A stretch of 64,000 nucleotides of DNA, taken from positions 408,042-472,041 of the forward strand of contig NW_019774681.1 in the NCBI RefSeq assembly GCF_001039355.2, written 5' to 3'. Of this stretch, positions 44,962 to 59,225 are shown in pieces (within the stretch, counting starts at the first letter, position 1; each line of letters starts with the position of its first letter). Source of the stretch: Lingula anatina. Lineage: Eukaryota > Brachiopoda > Lingulata > Lingulida > Lingulidae. The translations under genes and the position numbers were made by a program. Under the pieces are notes generated by a model, which worked only from the letters and a program-made list of their open reading frames with translations, searched no databases and was not told the origin of the DNA.

Positions 44962-46916
44962 GTTTTCAAATATTTCCATGACCAAATTTAGATATTTAGA
45001 GGCATGTGATGTTTTTTTTTTTAGTATATTGCTACCATGTAATTTATTAATGTGCTTAACATTCCCTCTAAGGACTTGTTTGAAGTACTCACATATAAAA
45101 AGTACACAATTTGATGTATGGTTTACATCATACAATTAGAGACTAGTGCTTAATGGCATAAGATGTAGTTAGTGTGTTTCAGGGTTTTAACATTTTAAAA
45201 TGATCAATAGTTTCAAGCACATTGATGAGCAGTGTATAATGACACACGGTAATGGTCCACGTGTTCAGCTATGTCTTGTTTAATGACTTTTTTGTTTTGT
45301 TTTTGTTGTGTTACTGACAGTGTGCCATATTATAAAGGATACATGTATCAGCTTTACTGTGAGCTTGATGCACTGATAAAGAGACTCAAAAACTTATGTG
45401 TTGTGACTTGATAAATGAGATTAAGTCTCTTGAATCATACTGTGCTATTTATGAATTGAATTGGGCTAATTGTACCAAAGAGATAAAGGCTATTTGCATT
45501 GTTTGCTTCATCCCAAAATGAATCTTTTTTGTACTTTATACTGTGTATTAAAGGTGATGTTTGATAAATGATGATAATATGTAATAGCTATGATGCATTT
45601 CCATTGAATGAATGATTTTAATATACATTTGCCTTGCCAAGTAAGGCGTAATTAAATTATACAAAGATGCGCCTGTATTGTATCTTTTAGGCAATTAATT
45701 TTTTGACAAGGTTTATCCAAAGAAAAGGAGAGGTATTGCTTCTAGCATTATGTGCTCTCCTTAATGTCTCATGTATTATTGAAAAGAGAGAGAGACCTTT
45801 TATATCATTTATTTGAAAATGAAAGGATGCATTTTATTTTGAAAAGAAAGGCAGGTACAAAGAAATAAGAAATAGAAATGATAATTTAACATGTATTTAC
45901 CTAAACCCCTGCTGTTATTTTGTTTTGTTTTGTTTTTTGCTGCATTCTGTGACATTTTGTTTGCCAAAGACCTAAGGTTGAAGTCTGTGACACAATTTAA
46001 CCATGTTCCAGCTTGCTAAGTAAATGTATATTTGAAATAAATGAAATTGAAGATATATAATGGAGAAGCTTTTTTTTATATAGCACCATTTCCAGTACAC
46101 AGTTCCCTAGTGATATAATGTAAATACTATCATCATAAGCTATGTTAAAATGTATAACAGGAAATGGCAACATTTCAACTAAGGACAATTATGATATTTA
46201 AATAATTTTTTTTTCAAATTATTTTTCAGTGTTATGGTTAATAATGTGATATTTGGGTTACTACTGGTATGCTGGTAAAGGTAACTGCTGCTGTGAAATG
46301 AACCCCAGTCCTTATTTCATTAATGTGGAATATGTGTCGTTCTGAGCAAACTGCAGTTATGATGATCATAATTTTGAGGAATTCAGAGAAAATAAATAAA
46401 ATCAAATAAAAAAAAAAAAAAAAAACATTAAGAGTGGGTTTATTTATCATTGACTCCAGGAAACCCTTATACAGTACTATTGTTGTTTTATGCTCAATAA
46501 TGGCCTACAATATGGATTTGATTTTACTCCTCCCTCAACCCCCCCCCCCCCCGAAAAAAAACACCTAGCCTTAAAATTTAGTTTCTATGGTCATTTAACA
46601 TCTTGTTGAAAAAAAAAACGAAAATAAATTTCTTTTACAGAGATTTTACCGAGTTGTCGCTTGGGTGCTGTAGCTGTTATATTTATCAGACTTGGACTTA
46701 CGTAGAATGTATAATGTATTCATGTATAATTGAGAGTAATTTGTCGCAAAGAAGCCCGAGTAATTGTGACCAGATACCATCTGTGGGTCCTTCACATTTT
46801 CATATAAACGTACACAAAATAATTTTCTTGACCACGTGTGCGTATGTTTACCTCCTCTTCCGGGTTCAAAGGTCACTAGGTCAAAAGTCGCACATGCGTA
46901 TAATAAAAAATTTGCA
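44962..46916. other. SCCPDH 3' region and PACS upstream region
   Basis: Possible SCCPDH poly(A) signals are ATTAAA at 45547-45552 and AATAAA at 46036-46041. An AATAAA-rich stretch running into an A tract lies near 46390-46425, and a C run followed by an A run near 46541-46560. No gene is seen on either strand. The last 100 bp before 46917 should contain the PACS promoter and 5' UTR. Confidence 0.55.
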
Positions 46917-46924
46917 ATGGCGGA
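46913..46924 (+). promoter_or_regulatory. YY1-like motif on the PACS start codon
   Basis: The start context tgcaATGGCGGA matches the YY1 consensus (AAnATGGCG) that often overlaps start codons or transcription starts in animal promoters. The match is seen; binding is inferred. Confidence 0.4.
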
Positions 46925-49161
46925 TTCGGGTCTTCAGAAGATGACCCCACTGCCGGGGCATAAACCTGTCCCACAGAATCTATACGCTACGTGGGAAATA
47001 GATAAATCGTCGCCGAATTGTATACCAAGGTAAGGGGAGTCTTATCCTTTACTCATGTGCGTAGATTTTGATTAGATCACATGTTATTCATACTCAACGT
47101 GCATAATATTCAAACTTGGGTTGTTTACAATGCAATGACAGCCCGGCCTTGGAATAGTATCGTTAGTCATTACAGCCACCAGTCATTATATAACTTATGA
47201 CTACTTTAACTTCTTTTTAACCCCCAAAAAATTCTGAAAACTGTGTTGTCATATGTAAAGCGTGCATGCGTTTTATATGAATGAAATGTGTTCACCAGTT
47301 CATTACAAACACTGCAATCGGAAAGGAAACAGCTTTGGGCATTCGTTTATGTATATAAATGCACGCAATGATCATTGTCATTGTTAATAAAGTCACAACA
47401 GCTGCTGCAAAATCAAACTGCTGTCCTTAAATGTATTCAGCATTAGTGAATTTTACACAGATAATCCCTCACTGACTTATACTTGTCAGTCTTAGTCTGT
47501 AGTCTTAATCTAAGTATGATAGTCTAGACAGAAAATAGTTGAATTAGTGCCTCAAATACATGTAAATCTGGATAAACTTAGACTGCTAAGACTTTGTGCT
47601 GTTTTCTGTAATGTAACTCATGTTAGGGGATTTTATTGTAATTGAAATACCAATGAAATGGGTAATTTTGAAATTGAAATGGGGATTTTTGAGCATGTTA
47701 TCTCCAGGGTTGTATCTTTATGTAATTTAGCAGGTCATGCATAATTTAGAGATAAGGTCATACTAAACTAAAGCAATGTGACTTACTTAAGATTAGGAAA
47801 AATTACACTTATGTGTTTGAGTGTTGAAAACATTGTATTATTTATCATATTCATTTAGACTTCATTTAGACTTTTGTTCTATATACTAGTAATTAAAAAA
47901 TATGGATATGGGGAGGGGGGCATGTGCCATTGTGATTGATGATTACTTAAGTGTCATATAGATAATGCATGTTGAATAATTACAGTTCTTTCGAAATGCG
48001 CTTTTGTATCTGTTGTAGTCTAATTAATACAGAGTGATAATTAAAACTAATTAGGGTAGAAATTCTTTTCTTTTGGGTGGATTTCTATGTGTGAATTATA
48101 TTTCTACCTTTTTATATCTAAAAGATAATTTCCTGATCTTTGTATCAAATGTTTAAAAAAAGGAATTCCAGGGATTGGGGGGATTACCTTACCATCCTCT
48201 GTTCTCATTCCCATTCGCAGACAATTAGCCACTATGATATACAGTTTTTATCTGTGTGTTTTGCTTGAATACATTTATGTGTAGTGTTTTTTGATAAAGT
48301 CTAAGTGTTCTGTAGTTAGAGTTGGTAGCTTCAGTTAATTATATCATGCTACTTATTCAATGTATACTGATGCTCAATCTACCCAAAAAGTCAAATTGGA
48401 CTAGTCTTCACCATTTTCTGTGGAGACCAGAAAAATTTTTTTTGTGAGAAGTGTTTATTTTAAGACTTTGGATAGTGCCATATAGGTGAGTCATGTACTT
48501 TATTCTATGTTTCATAATAGCACTCTATTGTCAATAGAAAATATGACTCAGAAAAATTAGTATGTCAGTCAGAATGAGGAGGGTGTCCATCCTTAGTGAT
48601 TTGATAATGCATTGGATAAAACTCATGGGAATCTAACATGTTCTTTGATTTTCTGCCAGTTCATACGTGATGGGATAATGTTATTCATGCATGCCTGTTA
48701 AACTCATTAAAGAATCTATTTTAGGTACTCTCAGCATGATATTGCAAACAGATTCTGCCCTTAGGTTCTTCTAGATTTTTGTAAAGCTATTTCTTTAATG
48801 CAAATAACTGCTGCCTGAACTTATTGCTTGTATAACCCCCTTGTCATCTTATTTGTCCTTTTGTGGTTTTAAAGTTTTTTTTTGTATTTTTCCTTCTGTT
48901 CTGCTATATTTTAAGTTAATACTCAAAATTATCACTCACTGTGATAAAAGTATGTATGACTCTCCTTGTCTAAAGCAGAAAATATTAAATCTCTGTTCAG
49001 CTCTGACCTCAGTCGTAAATCGATATTAGTGGACATGATATGGACAGGCACATCCTTCACTGTATTTTTTGTATGTTTCTTTTTCTGACAATTGAGACAG
49101 CATCTCTGAGATACTTGATATTAACCAAGCATATTGTTTGAAGAATTTGTTGTTGTTGTTG

Positions 49162-49205
<44 letters not shown>

Positions 49206-52200
49206 GAGTTAACCATTGCAATCAACATTTACTGTAGCAAACTTGGAACAAGCTCTTCATCTTGATAATTTTTAACCCCCCCCCCACACACACACTCATG
49301 TACACACATGCACACATACACAAACGTACACACACACATACACACTATGATCTTCAAAAGGGCAGACAAGTGCAGACTGATTATACAATACAAGCATATT
49401 TGCTACCTTTTATTTACAGTGCTAGAAATAAACCACTGGCCCATTGGCTCCTTGACAGGTGATTTAATGGAAATCAACTGAGATAGTTGTGTGACTCTCA
49501 GCAAGATTTTTGGAGATTTGGAAGAGAGTGGGGTGGGGGGTCATTTATAATGGTAGACTAGTGAGTATGGTGCAGCAACATATAAAAGCTTATAGAATTC
49601 ATCTATGGATGCCAGGCACACAAGAGTTTCATCTCTGTCAAGGAAAAGTAAGGCCACCTCAAGTAGATTCTTGCAAATCTTAAAGTCTCGTGTGAAGTGG
49701 CATAGATATCCCCACTGGACCTGAAAATCCCCACAAAATCTGGTTCCTCTTTTTTTTTTTTTTTTTTTTTTGAATTAGGTATCATTTGTGAAAGAGGATC
49801 AGCAAACCTAATTTACCTTGCTAGCTTTCATTGTATGGCCACTGAGTTGCATGTGTCAAAAATTTATGTAAATGTTCAACTGCATTTTGATTTCTGCAGT
49901 TAACTGTAGGCAAAATGTTAGATTCCTTTTGATGTGTTATAAACTTCCATTCCTGTTTAGAGAAGTACTTTTTAGGTTTTATTTTATTACCTGTCAGTGA
50001 AAGTGAGATGCACATTCAGTTACTGAAACTGAAGCGGTGATGCAAATATCTCTGCAGAACTGGTGTTCATAAGTAAGGCACAGGTTTTCATGAAGATTGA
50101 TATATTTCTTTCTAATCTTCAATATATCTTGCTAATCTTACCAAGGTCCTACCAGCTCAGCTGGGGATTACCTGCAGGTATTACTACCTACCTCTGCCAA
50201 GGAGATAATGTTTTCACCTCTGTCTGTCTGTTTGTCTCTGCGTTTGTCACCATCCTTTCTCAGAAAGTTATGAATGGGCGTCATGACACGTAGGCCATGT
50301 CATTTTTTATTTTCTTGGATATTGATTCTCAGATTTTTGACAAGATTATTTTTGACAAAGAGATATATTAATCCTCGTTTCTCAGTATTTGTATGCGTAA
50401 TTGTTTGGGATTTGACATTTGATAGTATGGACCTGTCTGTAATATTAAATGTTCCATTAGAGGTATTGGTCGTGAATATAATCATAAAAGAAAATGGATA
50501 TTTGAAGATAAATGAGAGAGATATTAGCTATGTCAATTATCTTCACAATGCATGCTATAGATCTGGTGGCAATGCTAGCCATACAAATTATTGTGAAAAA
50601 AAGAGCAGTTATGAAAGCTATTACTTGTAATCTTTTGCTGTCTACATCTAATTGTGGCATAACGAGAATGTTTTTTTAGACAATTGACTCAATACCTCTC
50701 TGCAATTGACTTAAACTCTCCTTCTCACATAGACAGTGATACACGCTTGCGTGCATTGACTTAACTGCCTATCAGCATTGATTTTCGAAGAATTGTTTTG
50801 TTTTAGGCTATTTTTAGGTAGTACTCTTTTGTATTTTTCAATATTTTTTTTGAGAGATGAGAAAAAAATGTTCATCAATGAGAGGCAGAAATTTGCTTTT
50901 TAAAAATACAAGATTTTTTTATGTAATTCCTTTCTTCAAGAAATTTCTCATGGATAATTTACTTTCAGAAGGTAGCAGTCATACATTTTATCTGAAGTCA
51001 AGTTGTTTGCAGCAAAATTGATTTCCTCTCAGATGCTATCAGCATTGGAAGAAAATTAAGAAATGAAAATGGCTGCTAAGAGGAACATGATGCGTTTCAT
51101 TGCCAAGTGCTTGTTCAGATGAGATGCATTTCTCTCTTTCATGATTTGGTAAAGTTCACGCAAATGTGTTTATGAAGAAATAGCTTACTATTAGTAGTAT
51201 ACAAACAGCCATTGCCCTTGTATGCCTTAACTTTATATCTTGTTATTAGTTCCTTTATGAGGAACATATCCTAAGATGTCTTCAGAAGTAATGAAAACAA
51301 CTAATGTACCAGGGAAAAATGGTTCTCAGAAGTTTTTGTGAAATGAAAAATATGTCAGCAGGATTGCCAGCATCGGGGTAATATTGAACCCCAACTGGAA
51401 AAAATAATGGTAATATTGGTAATGGTAAAATTGTGAGTCACTATATTAGAAAACAAGGTCCATTTTTCATTTACCAGAGACCCCCCCCCCAAAAAAAAAA
51501 AAAAAAAAAAAATGTGCTAAAGAAAGAACTGATTGGGTTTCAGAAGAAAATTCTACTTTTTGCCCCATGTTACGCCTTAAGTGTGATTGGCAGATCACTT
51601 ATCAGATGATAAAACAACTGAAAAAGATAAATCAGTATAATTGCCTTTTTGCATCAAAAGGATTTTTTCTTGCGTATCTTGGTAATTTGCCATGCAACGT
51701 GCACACAGAATATTAGCATAACAAAAGTTTGCCATTAGGTCTTGAATTTTTCATAATTAAGAGACATAACAACTAAGCATTATTCATACAACATACATGC
51801 ATAAACTGTGCATTATAAATTTGCATGTGTATATTAATCCCCATAGGCCAGCTTAAAAGGAATTTTGTGTTCTTATTATCAGAAGATGGCAATTTTATCT
51901 ATTATCTCAATACATTTAGAGCTAAGAAACACAATAAATACATTATTTGGAATCTTTGTGTAGGGGTAATACAATGCCACACTCCAAGCTACCAAGTCTA
52001 GTCCCTCACTTAGGTGAAAAAGTCAAGTGTCTTCTTCCGTCTTTTAAAAAAAGCTTATGGTTATAAAGTACCAAAACCAATGTTTTATTAATTTGAATTA
52101 ACAGATGTGATTTCATAGAAAGAAAATTTTGTTGGTTATTATTATTAATTATCTATTCCTAAGTGAGGATGTGAGTTTTTTTTTTATGAATAACTAGACT

Positions 52201-55200
52201 AGAGGATTGATTATTTGAATTCTACAAGCTGAAGGTCAAGTGAGCTTTCTGAAAGTCTGTACATTGAGACGTGTGGTGCAACTTGTGTATGCATTTGACA
52301 CATCAATGATTGATTAGTGTACTCAAATCGCAAGGATATTCAGCTAATTATCCCTATCCTGAAATACCTGCCAACAGTTCCTGTGCTCAGAAACCACAGA
52401 CATGTCTTTATATCCCCATGCAGCTTCTAAAACTCCCCAAGAAAGCAAAACCATTTGCATCATCATATTGAATTGATTCCAGTACCTGCATCATGGAAGT
52501 TTTTTTAATCCAATGTCTTGGGTACCTTTACACTGACAGCTGGAGATAGAAGAGTTAGAAAAAATGTTTAGAACTTAATTCTGGGAGAATATTAGACTGG
52601 GTTCCCATACCTAGATCGATCTAACAGGATCAGTCCATCTCCAAGGGGTTTCTTGCTAAATTGGTTTCAGCTCAAGTGGCTTAGATGTCTGGCATGGCTA
52701 CTAAAATTGCTAAAAGATAATTAATTACCCCCTAGCAGCTTCAGTAGGCATGACAGACATCTAAGTTGCTTAAGTTAATTGCAATTTAACGAGAATACCC
52801 CAGGAGATAGATCGATCCAAAGTTAGTACGATAGGGTTTGGGAATGGTCCCTTAGTATATGGGTTCATCCAAATACTGTAAGGCTTCGTTCACATGCAAT
52901 GTCTATTTTCTAAATTCTATTTTCTATTTGCGGTATGTCTTATGATCACTATCTGTGCCCTGAATATCCCGCGGCGTAATTACTGGCAGCGCGAGCCAGT
53001 TACTATAAGTTACTATAAGTAACTGGCTCGCGCTGCCAGTAATTACGCCGCGGGATATTCAGGGCACAGACTGTGATCATAAGATAGCGCAAATAGAAAA
53101 TAGAAATTAGAAAATAGACATTGCATGTGAACGAAGCCTAAGTCATGTATGCAGATTTGGTATATATCAGTTGTTTGTTTAACCCAAGCAACCTTTAATG
53201 ATTATTCCATGAGGTGTTGTTAAGATTTCTCTCTGTATGTTTATACATAGATGTATAAAATTCCTTATATTGTGATTGCTTCACATTTTATTTTATTCAA
53301 AAATATTCAACAGAGGAAATTGTTTTCTTCCTTTCAATTAAGCAAATTACAGTAAGCTATGCCATAAGTTTTTTTTTTTTTTGTTTTTTCTTTTTTTGAG
53401 GTGTTCAATTTAGTCTACCCATTTCAATGCACAGACAGATGTCCATTTATGCAGTAGTTATTGTACTATTTGAACTTTGGATAACATTCACAGATCGTAT
53501 ATGTACATCCATACTGTTACATAATTACCTTTAAGGCCTTGAACTTAACAAGATTACATACCATCGCTTTTGTAATTGATTGTTGACATTCTCCTTAGTT
53601 TCAGCCAAATCACCTGAAGCTTTAATTATTGATGATAAGAGGGTTGGAATTATGTCCCCATTGTGTTAAACAAGTGACTTTACACATTTGATTCGTTAAG
53701 TTAAAAGGGAGTGGAAACTGACTTGCGACTACTTAGTGAATCAATGTTCATATGCAAAAATTTAAATGACATATCAAGGTTATGGTCCTTTTAACATCTT
53801 GCTGAACACTTTTTTAAAACCATTCTAAACAGGACTACCGTATGTTGAAGGGGACACAGACTGACCACTACAGATGCATTAAAGATTGTGAAACTCAGAC
53901 CCCCCCCTCCTCAGTTCCGTCCAAGGGCCTGTTGTTGTGGTGGTGCATCACCAGATTACCCAGATCCCGCCGTTTATTAAATTATAATTAAAGCTAGATC
54001 ATCTTTTATGACCATTATCTATAAGGTCTCTTTGTTGTTATGTTAATTTATTTAATTTGTTTTATGTTGACTTCTTTTCAATGTTAGACTGGGTTCCCAT
54101 ACATACTAGTAGATCGATCCATCTGGATTGATCTAACTCCCTGGGGAGTCTCACTGAATTATCATCTTATTGGCTTAAATGTCTGTCACGCCTACCAAAT
54201 CAGCTAGGGGGTAAAGATAATTACACCCTAACAGCTTTGTTAGGCGTGACAGACATTTAAGCCGGAAAAGTTGACAGCAATTTAGTGAGACTCCCCAGGG
54301 AGATAGATCGATCCAAATGTCTGTGGGAATGGTCGCTTAGTCAGAGCTGGCAGTGCTTTTGTAGATGTAGACTTGGGCCAGTTACCAGGGTAGGGTTTGC
54401 TGGGTTTACAGCATCAGATATCTTGGGGCCCATTCAGAATAGGGGACTAACTAGTCCGAGGATTAAATACAGCGTCCCACTGTTAAGCTTGCCGTCTAAT
54501 CCACTAATAGACACTAAATACAGAATAGATCTATATCCTGAGGGGAAGTATTCAAGTGGGTTGGCCATATTTGACCCTTGGACTAGTTAGTCCCCTGTTC
54601 TGAATGGGGCCTCGGAGATAAAGGTATCTGTAGCTAGAGACAGTGGGAGAGATGGTTTATAGAGCAACTAAACTGGATTGGTTTAGACTTGTTAATTTAG
54701 GCCCCATTCCCATATACACCATCAGTCCACATCGATCGATCCAACTCTACAGGGAATCTTGCTGAATGCAATCAGCTTAACTGAATGACATGCCATTTCC
54801 TGGCTTTGAGTAGAAAACAGAAAAGCCAGTGATTGTATGAGTATGTTAGAAACCAGAGTTAAGCTGATAGCACTCAGTGAGAGTCCCTGCAGAGTTGGAT
54901 CGATCTACATAGAGTGATGGTGTCTATGGGAATAGGGTTTTAGTCAGGGATACATATATATATATGTATATGTATAGATTCTGTCTTGTGTAATGTATGT
55001 ATTAGTGCATGTGACGGTACTCACTTAGTCATGAGTACAGCATGTGATAGCACCTCTTAAAGTCCTCTCTCAAAGGACAGCACATGGCTTCCACAGCTGA
55101 TTGATCTCCAGTCCTTATAAGATACTGTGATCAATATGCGGCAGTTGGAGTTCAACATGAGGTAATTGGAAATGTGCCCACCCATTCTGAGGTTAAGATA

Positions 55201-58200
55201 GCACAAAGGACGCGGTCCAACTCATGAGATTAACTCGATAAGAATTTTAATGGTTTATAATGTCTGATAAAAAAAAAGAAAGAAAGCGAGAATAAAAAAT
55301 TGAGCATAAGTGTAAGTTGTAAATATAGAGTAAATGGATTTTATGATGGAAGTTTCAATACAAAATCTCAGCTGTCTAAGTAACAGTGTATTGAAATTTC
55401 TTCGACTGCTTGGTAGAGCACGTTTCCGCCAGTTTTCAATGTCCCTTTGAGATGAAGTATTGAATAGATCAAATAACATGTGTTGCTCGTGCCTAAAAAC
55501 ACACGCACAATGCCCTTCGTTTCAGCATGATGAATATTGGACCCCCAGATCCCCACTTAAAACAGCAAAATGCTAAAGCTGGAATATAATCTATATTTTT
55601 ACCTTTGTTTATTCTCCTTTTAATGGCAAAGTGCACCTTTTATTTACAGTGTGACATGTTCCAACACAGTAACACTGGTGTTTTGGTTTGATGGTAGAAA
55701 TAGAAGCAACAGTTAAATATTGGTTTCGACGACCTTGAAAAAGCAGTGCAAGCATAGAACTTTGTCTGGGATTTATTATTGGAGTCATATAGTTGGATTA
55801 TTTGCGGTCATCTTAGCTTCAAGTTCAGGGTCATGTTGTTTCCTTTGTATAGTGTGATTTAGCAAATCTTAATCTGTCTTTTTAGTGGGATTTGGTAAGA
55901 GTTGTCTGTCTTTCCATGTATATTGTCACTATCACGGAAATAAATTTGTACTTTCTTGAAAGCAATTCAACTGTCATATTTTATTAAACCTTGCCTAAAT
56001 ACATAACAAGACAGTCACACATGTATCATCTTACCTTTGTCATAGCATTGGTGGTCTCTTTTGTTATTTAGTACAAAGAGGATATAGGCAAGTGAAACAG
56101 AACTAAAGGGATTTCTTCAATATAGTAGTACATTCTGTGCCCAGTGTTTAATATTATTATTTAGCTTGGTTGAAGAAAAATATTAGCATATAAAGTTTTT
56201 TTTTTTTTTTTTTTCATTTTTGTTTTGTCATTTTATTAGTATAATTTTAATGCCAACCATTAACTAGGCTCATCGATTAGGAAATGAACCTTATTAGGGG
56301 TTTTTAAAAATCAATAAGGCAACTGTTAATATACAATTTACTTGGTACATTTGTATTTTGTGTAGAACAAATTATGAACATTTTATGTCAGACCATATGT
56401 TTCTAATTATATGTTTGATAACACATGTTGATGTTATTTTTATTTCTGTCTGCTGTCGGAACTGTGCAGAATTATTAATATATGTATAAAGATATTTAAA
56501 GCTCATTTTATGAATCTAGACCAAAAAAATTAAAGATCACAAACGTATAGAAAAAGTGTGGATAAGTGTGTTCCTTTTTAGTCCTGTTTAAATAGGGAGC
56601 ATGTACATTCCAAATTACTGCCTTGTCTCAATTAGATCAAATAGATAGGCATTCGTAGCTAAACAACTTTTTTTGTTTGCGTGCATCTTTCATCCTTCTA
56701 AATTTAGTCCCTGTGCATCATCCACATATCTTGGTTATTTGCACAGGGGATGGATGCTTAGGATTCGGTATTTGTCTTAGACACTTGTGGAAAGTGGAAA
56801 GAATGCCATAGCTGGTAATTACCTTGTATATCAGTATATGGCACCCTTCTTCTCATCCAAAGCAGCTTTGCCAGCAGATAGTTTGATGGAGAAACATACC
56901 TTATAGATAGCCCAGGAGGGAATGTGTATATTTGCACAACTTGCAGACATTTTCACCTGCCTTGAACAATATTTCTCAGATGGCATTTATCATAATATCT
57001 GTGGCCGAAAAAAACTCACTCCTGGAATCTCATCCTGGGAATCCACAAACAGACTGATAGAGGATAGTGAAACCTCAGCATGAATGAGTCGGAAGGAAGT
57101 CTCTCAGCAGTCATGTCAACTGGATACTATTTCAATGGTGCTTTTAGTCATTTTTGATCATTAAAAAGAATATACGTGGAGGATAGAAAATTCCCTCGAT
57201 CTCCTGAGAGTTTTGGGAGGAGAGAGCACGTGAGGTGGATTATCCTCGGGGGGAATTATTGGATGGAGCTAATTGTTTTGGGAATGTCTGTGCTGTTAGT
57301 GCTCATAGGGTATTTTCATCGAACATGCATCAGCAGCAGTGGCCTCGGCAGCTTTTTCCCTCTCTGATCTTTGCACTTATCAGTGAGAGTCTGGCACTGC
57401 TGGCACTGGAGTACTGATCTCTGAAAACAGTGTGTTTGGACATTCATGGCTTCGTTGTATCGTACAAGCATGCGTTTTGACATCCAAAACAGCAGGACGT
57501 GAGGTTCTCTGGTTTGGTTTAATTGACCACATGAAAGACATGTCATCCTATGCCATTCAAACCAGGTATCATTTGTCTGTTAATGCTTTGGACAAGAGAA
57601 TAATGTAAAGTCTGTATTTTCATTTTCTTCATGAGCAGTGAAGTAGCAGAACCAATGAGCATGGAATATTTGAATGGAATGGTTTGAAGGCTACTCGTAA
57701 TGTAGTACGATCGTTGCCATGAGTCTACAACCAAACATTCTTGTTAGTTTTAGTGGAATAATTTCTCTTTTCTCTGTTTTGCAGGCTATGCACACTCAAA
57801 CTGACAAGACTCATGGTGCTGAAACCCCTAGAACAAGACCTTACTTCTATTATCATAGCTGTCAAGATGCAGATAGGTAGCCAGGTAAGAAGATACATGG
57901 ATGCTTACTTAATTACAACTGTACGCCTGCTCAAACTACATGGAAATTCTACATCAAAGATTACCTGTTAACATAAGAGGTTGCTTTTTTGGGGGGAAGG
58001 GGGGGGTGTGGATGTAGAAGGGGTGAATATGCAGGTTTTATGCTCTTTGAATGGGTTATATTTCCAAGTGGATTTGTAAGATTATGAGGTGTTTCTTTTC
58101 AGATAATAGCTACATAAAAAAAAACAAGCTTTGGAGAATATTCCACTGTTTACTCATCATAATCAATAAGAAATGCAGGAAAAAATTGCAAATGTACTGT

Positions 58201-58833
58201 TGATCCTCAAGCATTTTTTGGTTCTTTGGTACTAGATTATTAGCTTCCCCTCAGTGAGCATATAATGTGGAGGCTTTTAGTAAGATTATTATCTGTTGTC
58301 TTGATATAATGAGATTGATTGTTTGAGAACAGATAACAAGTCACTAGGAAGATGCACGATCTTATATTTTGGTTGTCAGTACCCTACACTGAAATGACTC
58401 CAGATTCTGGGCCTTCCACCGTCAGTAAATTATTTCATATAAAAAAAATAGTGATTGTAATCAAAAGTAGGTTAACTTATTGATATTTATGACATGTATG
58501 GAATTGAAAAAAAAATAGCCAGGTTTTTAATTGGTGAATGGCCCCAGGTTCAGCTGGTCTTGGTGTACTTTGCAAGGTATGTGAAGCAAAATAAAATGCG
58601 ACTCTGGGAAAGTGACACATGGACTCTGCTACTTAAGTTGTGCCACACCAACATTAATGGTTATTTGATGTTGGTGCCATGTTCCTGTATTTGCTGCTGT
58701 TGCATTGTATTTCTCATTGCCATCCATAAAAACTATTTGTATTTTTGAGCCTCTCTTTCTCAAATTTTGGATTTTATCCCCAGAATTTTTTTATTACATC
58801 CTTCTCTGTAAGCTCCCCATCCCCCACCCCTTA

Positions 58834-58897
<64 letters not shown>

Positions 58898-59156
58898 CTT
58901 AAGGAAAGGTTAGTTTGTGCAACTAAAAATACAAGGAAGTGTGTTTTTAATGTAGGTAAAGAAATTGAATAAACATCCTTTTGTCATATCCACTATCTTT
59001 ATCACAATGAAAAACTAATATCTAATAATTACTGATAATCTGTACCATGAATTGTGTTTGTTTTAGGGTTCTAAGAGGACCCTGCGTACCACTGAGATTG
59101 TGTTGCAGCCCAATGGCACTGTAGACACAGAACTAGATATTACCTTCATTTTACAG
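46917..59156 (+). CDS. PACS1/2: Phosphofurin acidic cluster sorting protein (PACS1/2), first three coding exons; 3' partial
   Basis: PACS proteins bind acidic-cluster sorting motifs and AP-1/COPI to route cargo between endosomes, TGN and ER. Exons 46917-47029, 57785-57884 and 59067-59156 join in phase and encode the start of the cargo-binding (FBR) region. Residues visible are PVPQNLYATWEIDKSSPNC; then LCTLKLTRLMVLKPLEQDLT and IIIAVKMQ; then GSKRTLRTTEIVLQPNGTV and DITFILQ. These align with human PACS1/2 (NLFATWEVDGSSP, IAVKMQ-GSKR). Four residues (IGSQ) lie between KMQ and GSKR. The frame is open upstream of ATG 46917 to 46836, but the MAD start matches the family. Introns are 10.8 kb, 1.2 kb and more than 4.8 kb. 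The rest of the gene is right of the window. Confidence 0.92.
49150..49206. repeat. (GTT)n/(ATT)n microsatellite
   Basis: About five GTT units followed by some thirteen ATT units in PACS intron 1. Confidence 0.85.
49276..49347. repeat. CA-rich microsatellite
   Basis: A C run followed by interrupted CA dinucleotides in PACS intron 1. Confidence 0.75.
52595..52855. mobile_element. Foldback MITE, family B copy 1
   Basis: Left arm starts actgggttcccatac and has agatcgatct. The right arm has agatcgatcc and ends gggaatggtcccttag. Internal arms pair through cttagatgtctg and cagacatctaag. The same design recurs at 54085-54341 and, more diverged, at 54698-54943. Confidence 0.75.
52881..53139. mobile_element. 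Palindromic MITE, family A copy 2
   Basis: Almost perfect foldback with the same arms as the copy at 9596-9853 (aggcttcgttcacatgcaat, gatcataaga, actggctcgcgctgccagt). It lies 26 bp right of the family B copy, in PACS intron 1. Confidence 0.85.
54085..54341. mobile_element. Foldback MITE, family B copy 2
   Basis: Shares actgggttcccatac, the TCGATC blocks, the aaatgtctgtcacgcc / ggcgtgacagacattt arms and the gggaatggtcgcttag end with copy 1. Confidence 0.75.
54425..54611. mobile_element. Foldback element, family C
   Basis: Inverted ends ggggcccattcagaatagg (left) and cctgttctgaatggggcc (right), each followed inward by ggactaactagtcc or its near reverse complement. The interior is short and non-coding. 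It lies between two family B copies. Confidence 0.7.
54698..54943. mobile_element. Foldback MITE, diverged family B-like copy
   Basis: Left end ggccccattcccatatacac, right end gtgtctatgggaatagggtt. TCGATC blocks lie inside both ends and inner arms cagcttaact / agttaagctg pair. It resembles the other family B elements in layout but has a different core. Confidence 0.65.
54944..57784. other. PACS1/2: PACS intron 1, right part, no gene seen
   Basis: AT-rich intron with a short TA/TG tract near 54955-54975 and a T tract near 56197-56213. No splice-bounded frame resembling the PACS family was found before the exon at 57785. Confidence 0.55.
58838..58895. repeat. (AC)n microsatellite
   Basis: About 29 AC units in PACS intron 2. 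Confidence 0.9.
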
Positions 59157-59178
59157 GTAAGTTTTGAATTTCTTGTGG

Positions 59179-59225
<47 letters not shown>

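Larger units (their letters stand above)
47030..52590. other. PACS1/2: PACS intron 1, left part
   Basis: AT-rich intron. It contains a GTT/ATT trinucleotide tract (about 49150-49206), CA-rich tracts (about 49276-49347), a T tract (49749-49771) and C/A homopolymers (51481-51512). No coding exon was recognised. Short open frames here lack splice context or recognisable similarity. Confidence 0.6.

Noticed and set aside
46836-46916. Possible N-terminal extension of PACS from an upstream in-frame ATG
   Set aside because: The family starts at the MAD-like methionine; the upstream part is cysteine/valine-rich, unlike PACS, and probably 5' UTR or promoter.
58745-58972. Histidine/threonine-repeat open frame
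   Set aside because: It is a translated AC microsatellite.
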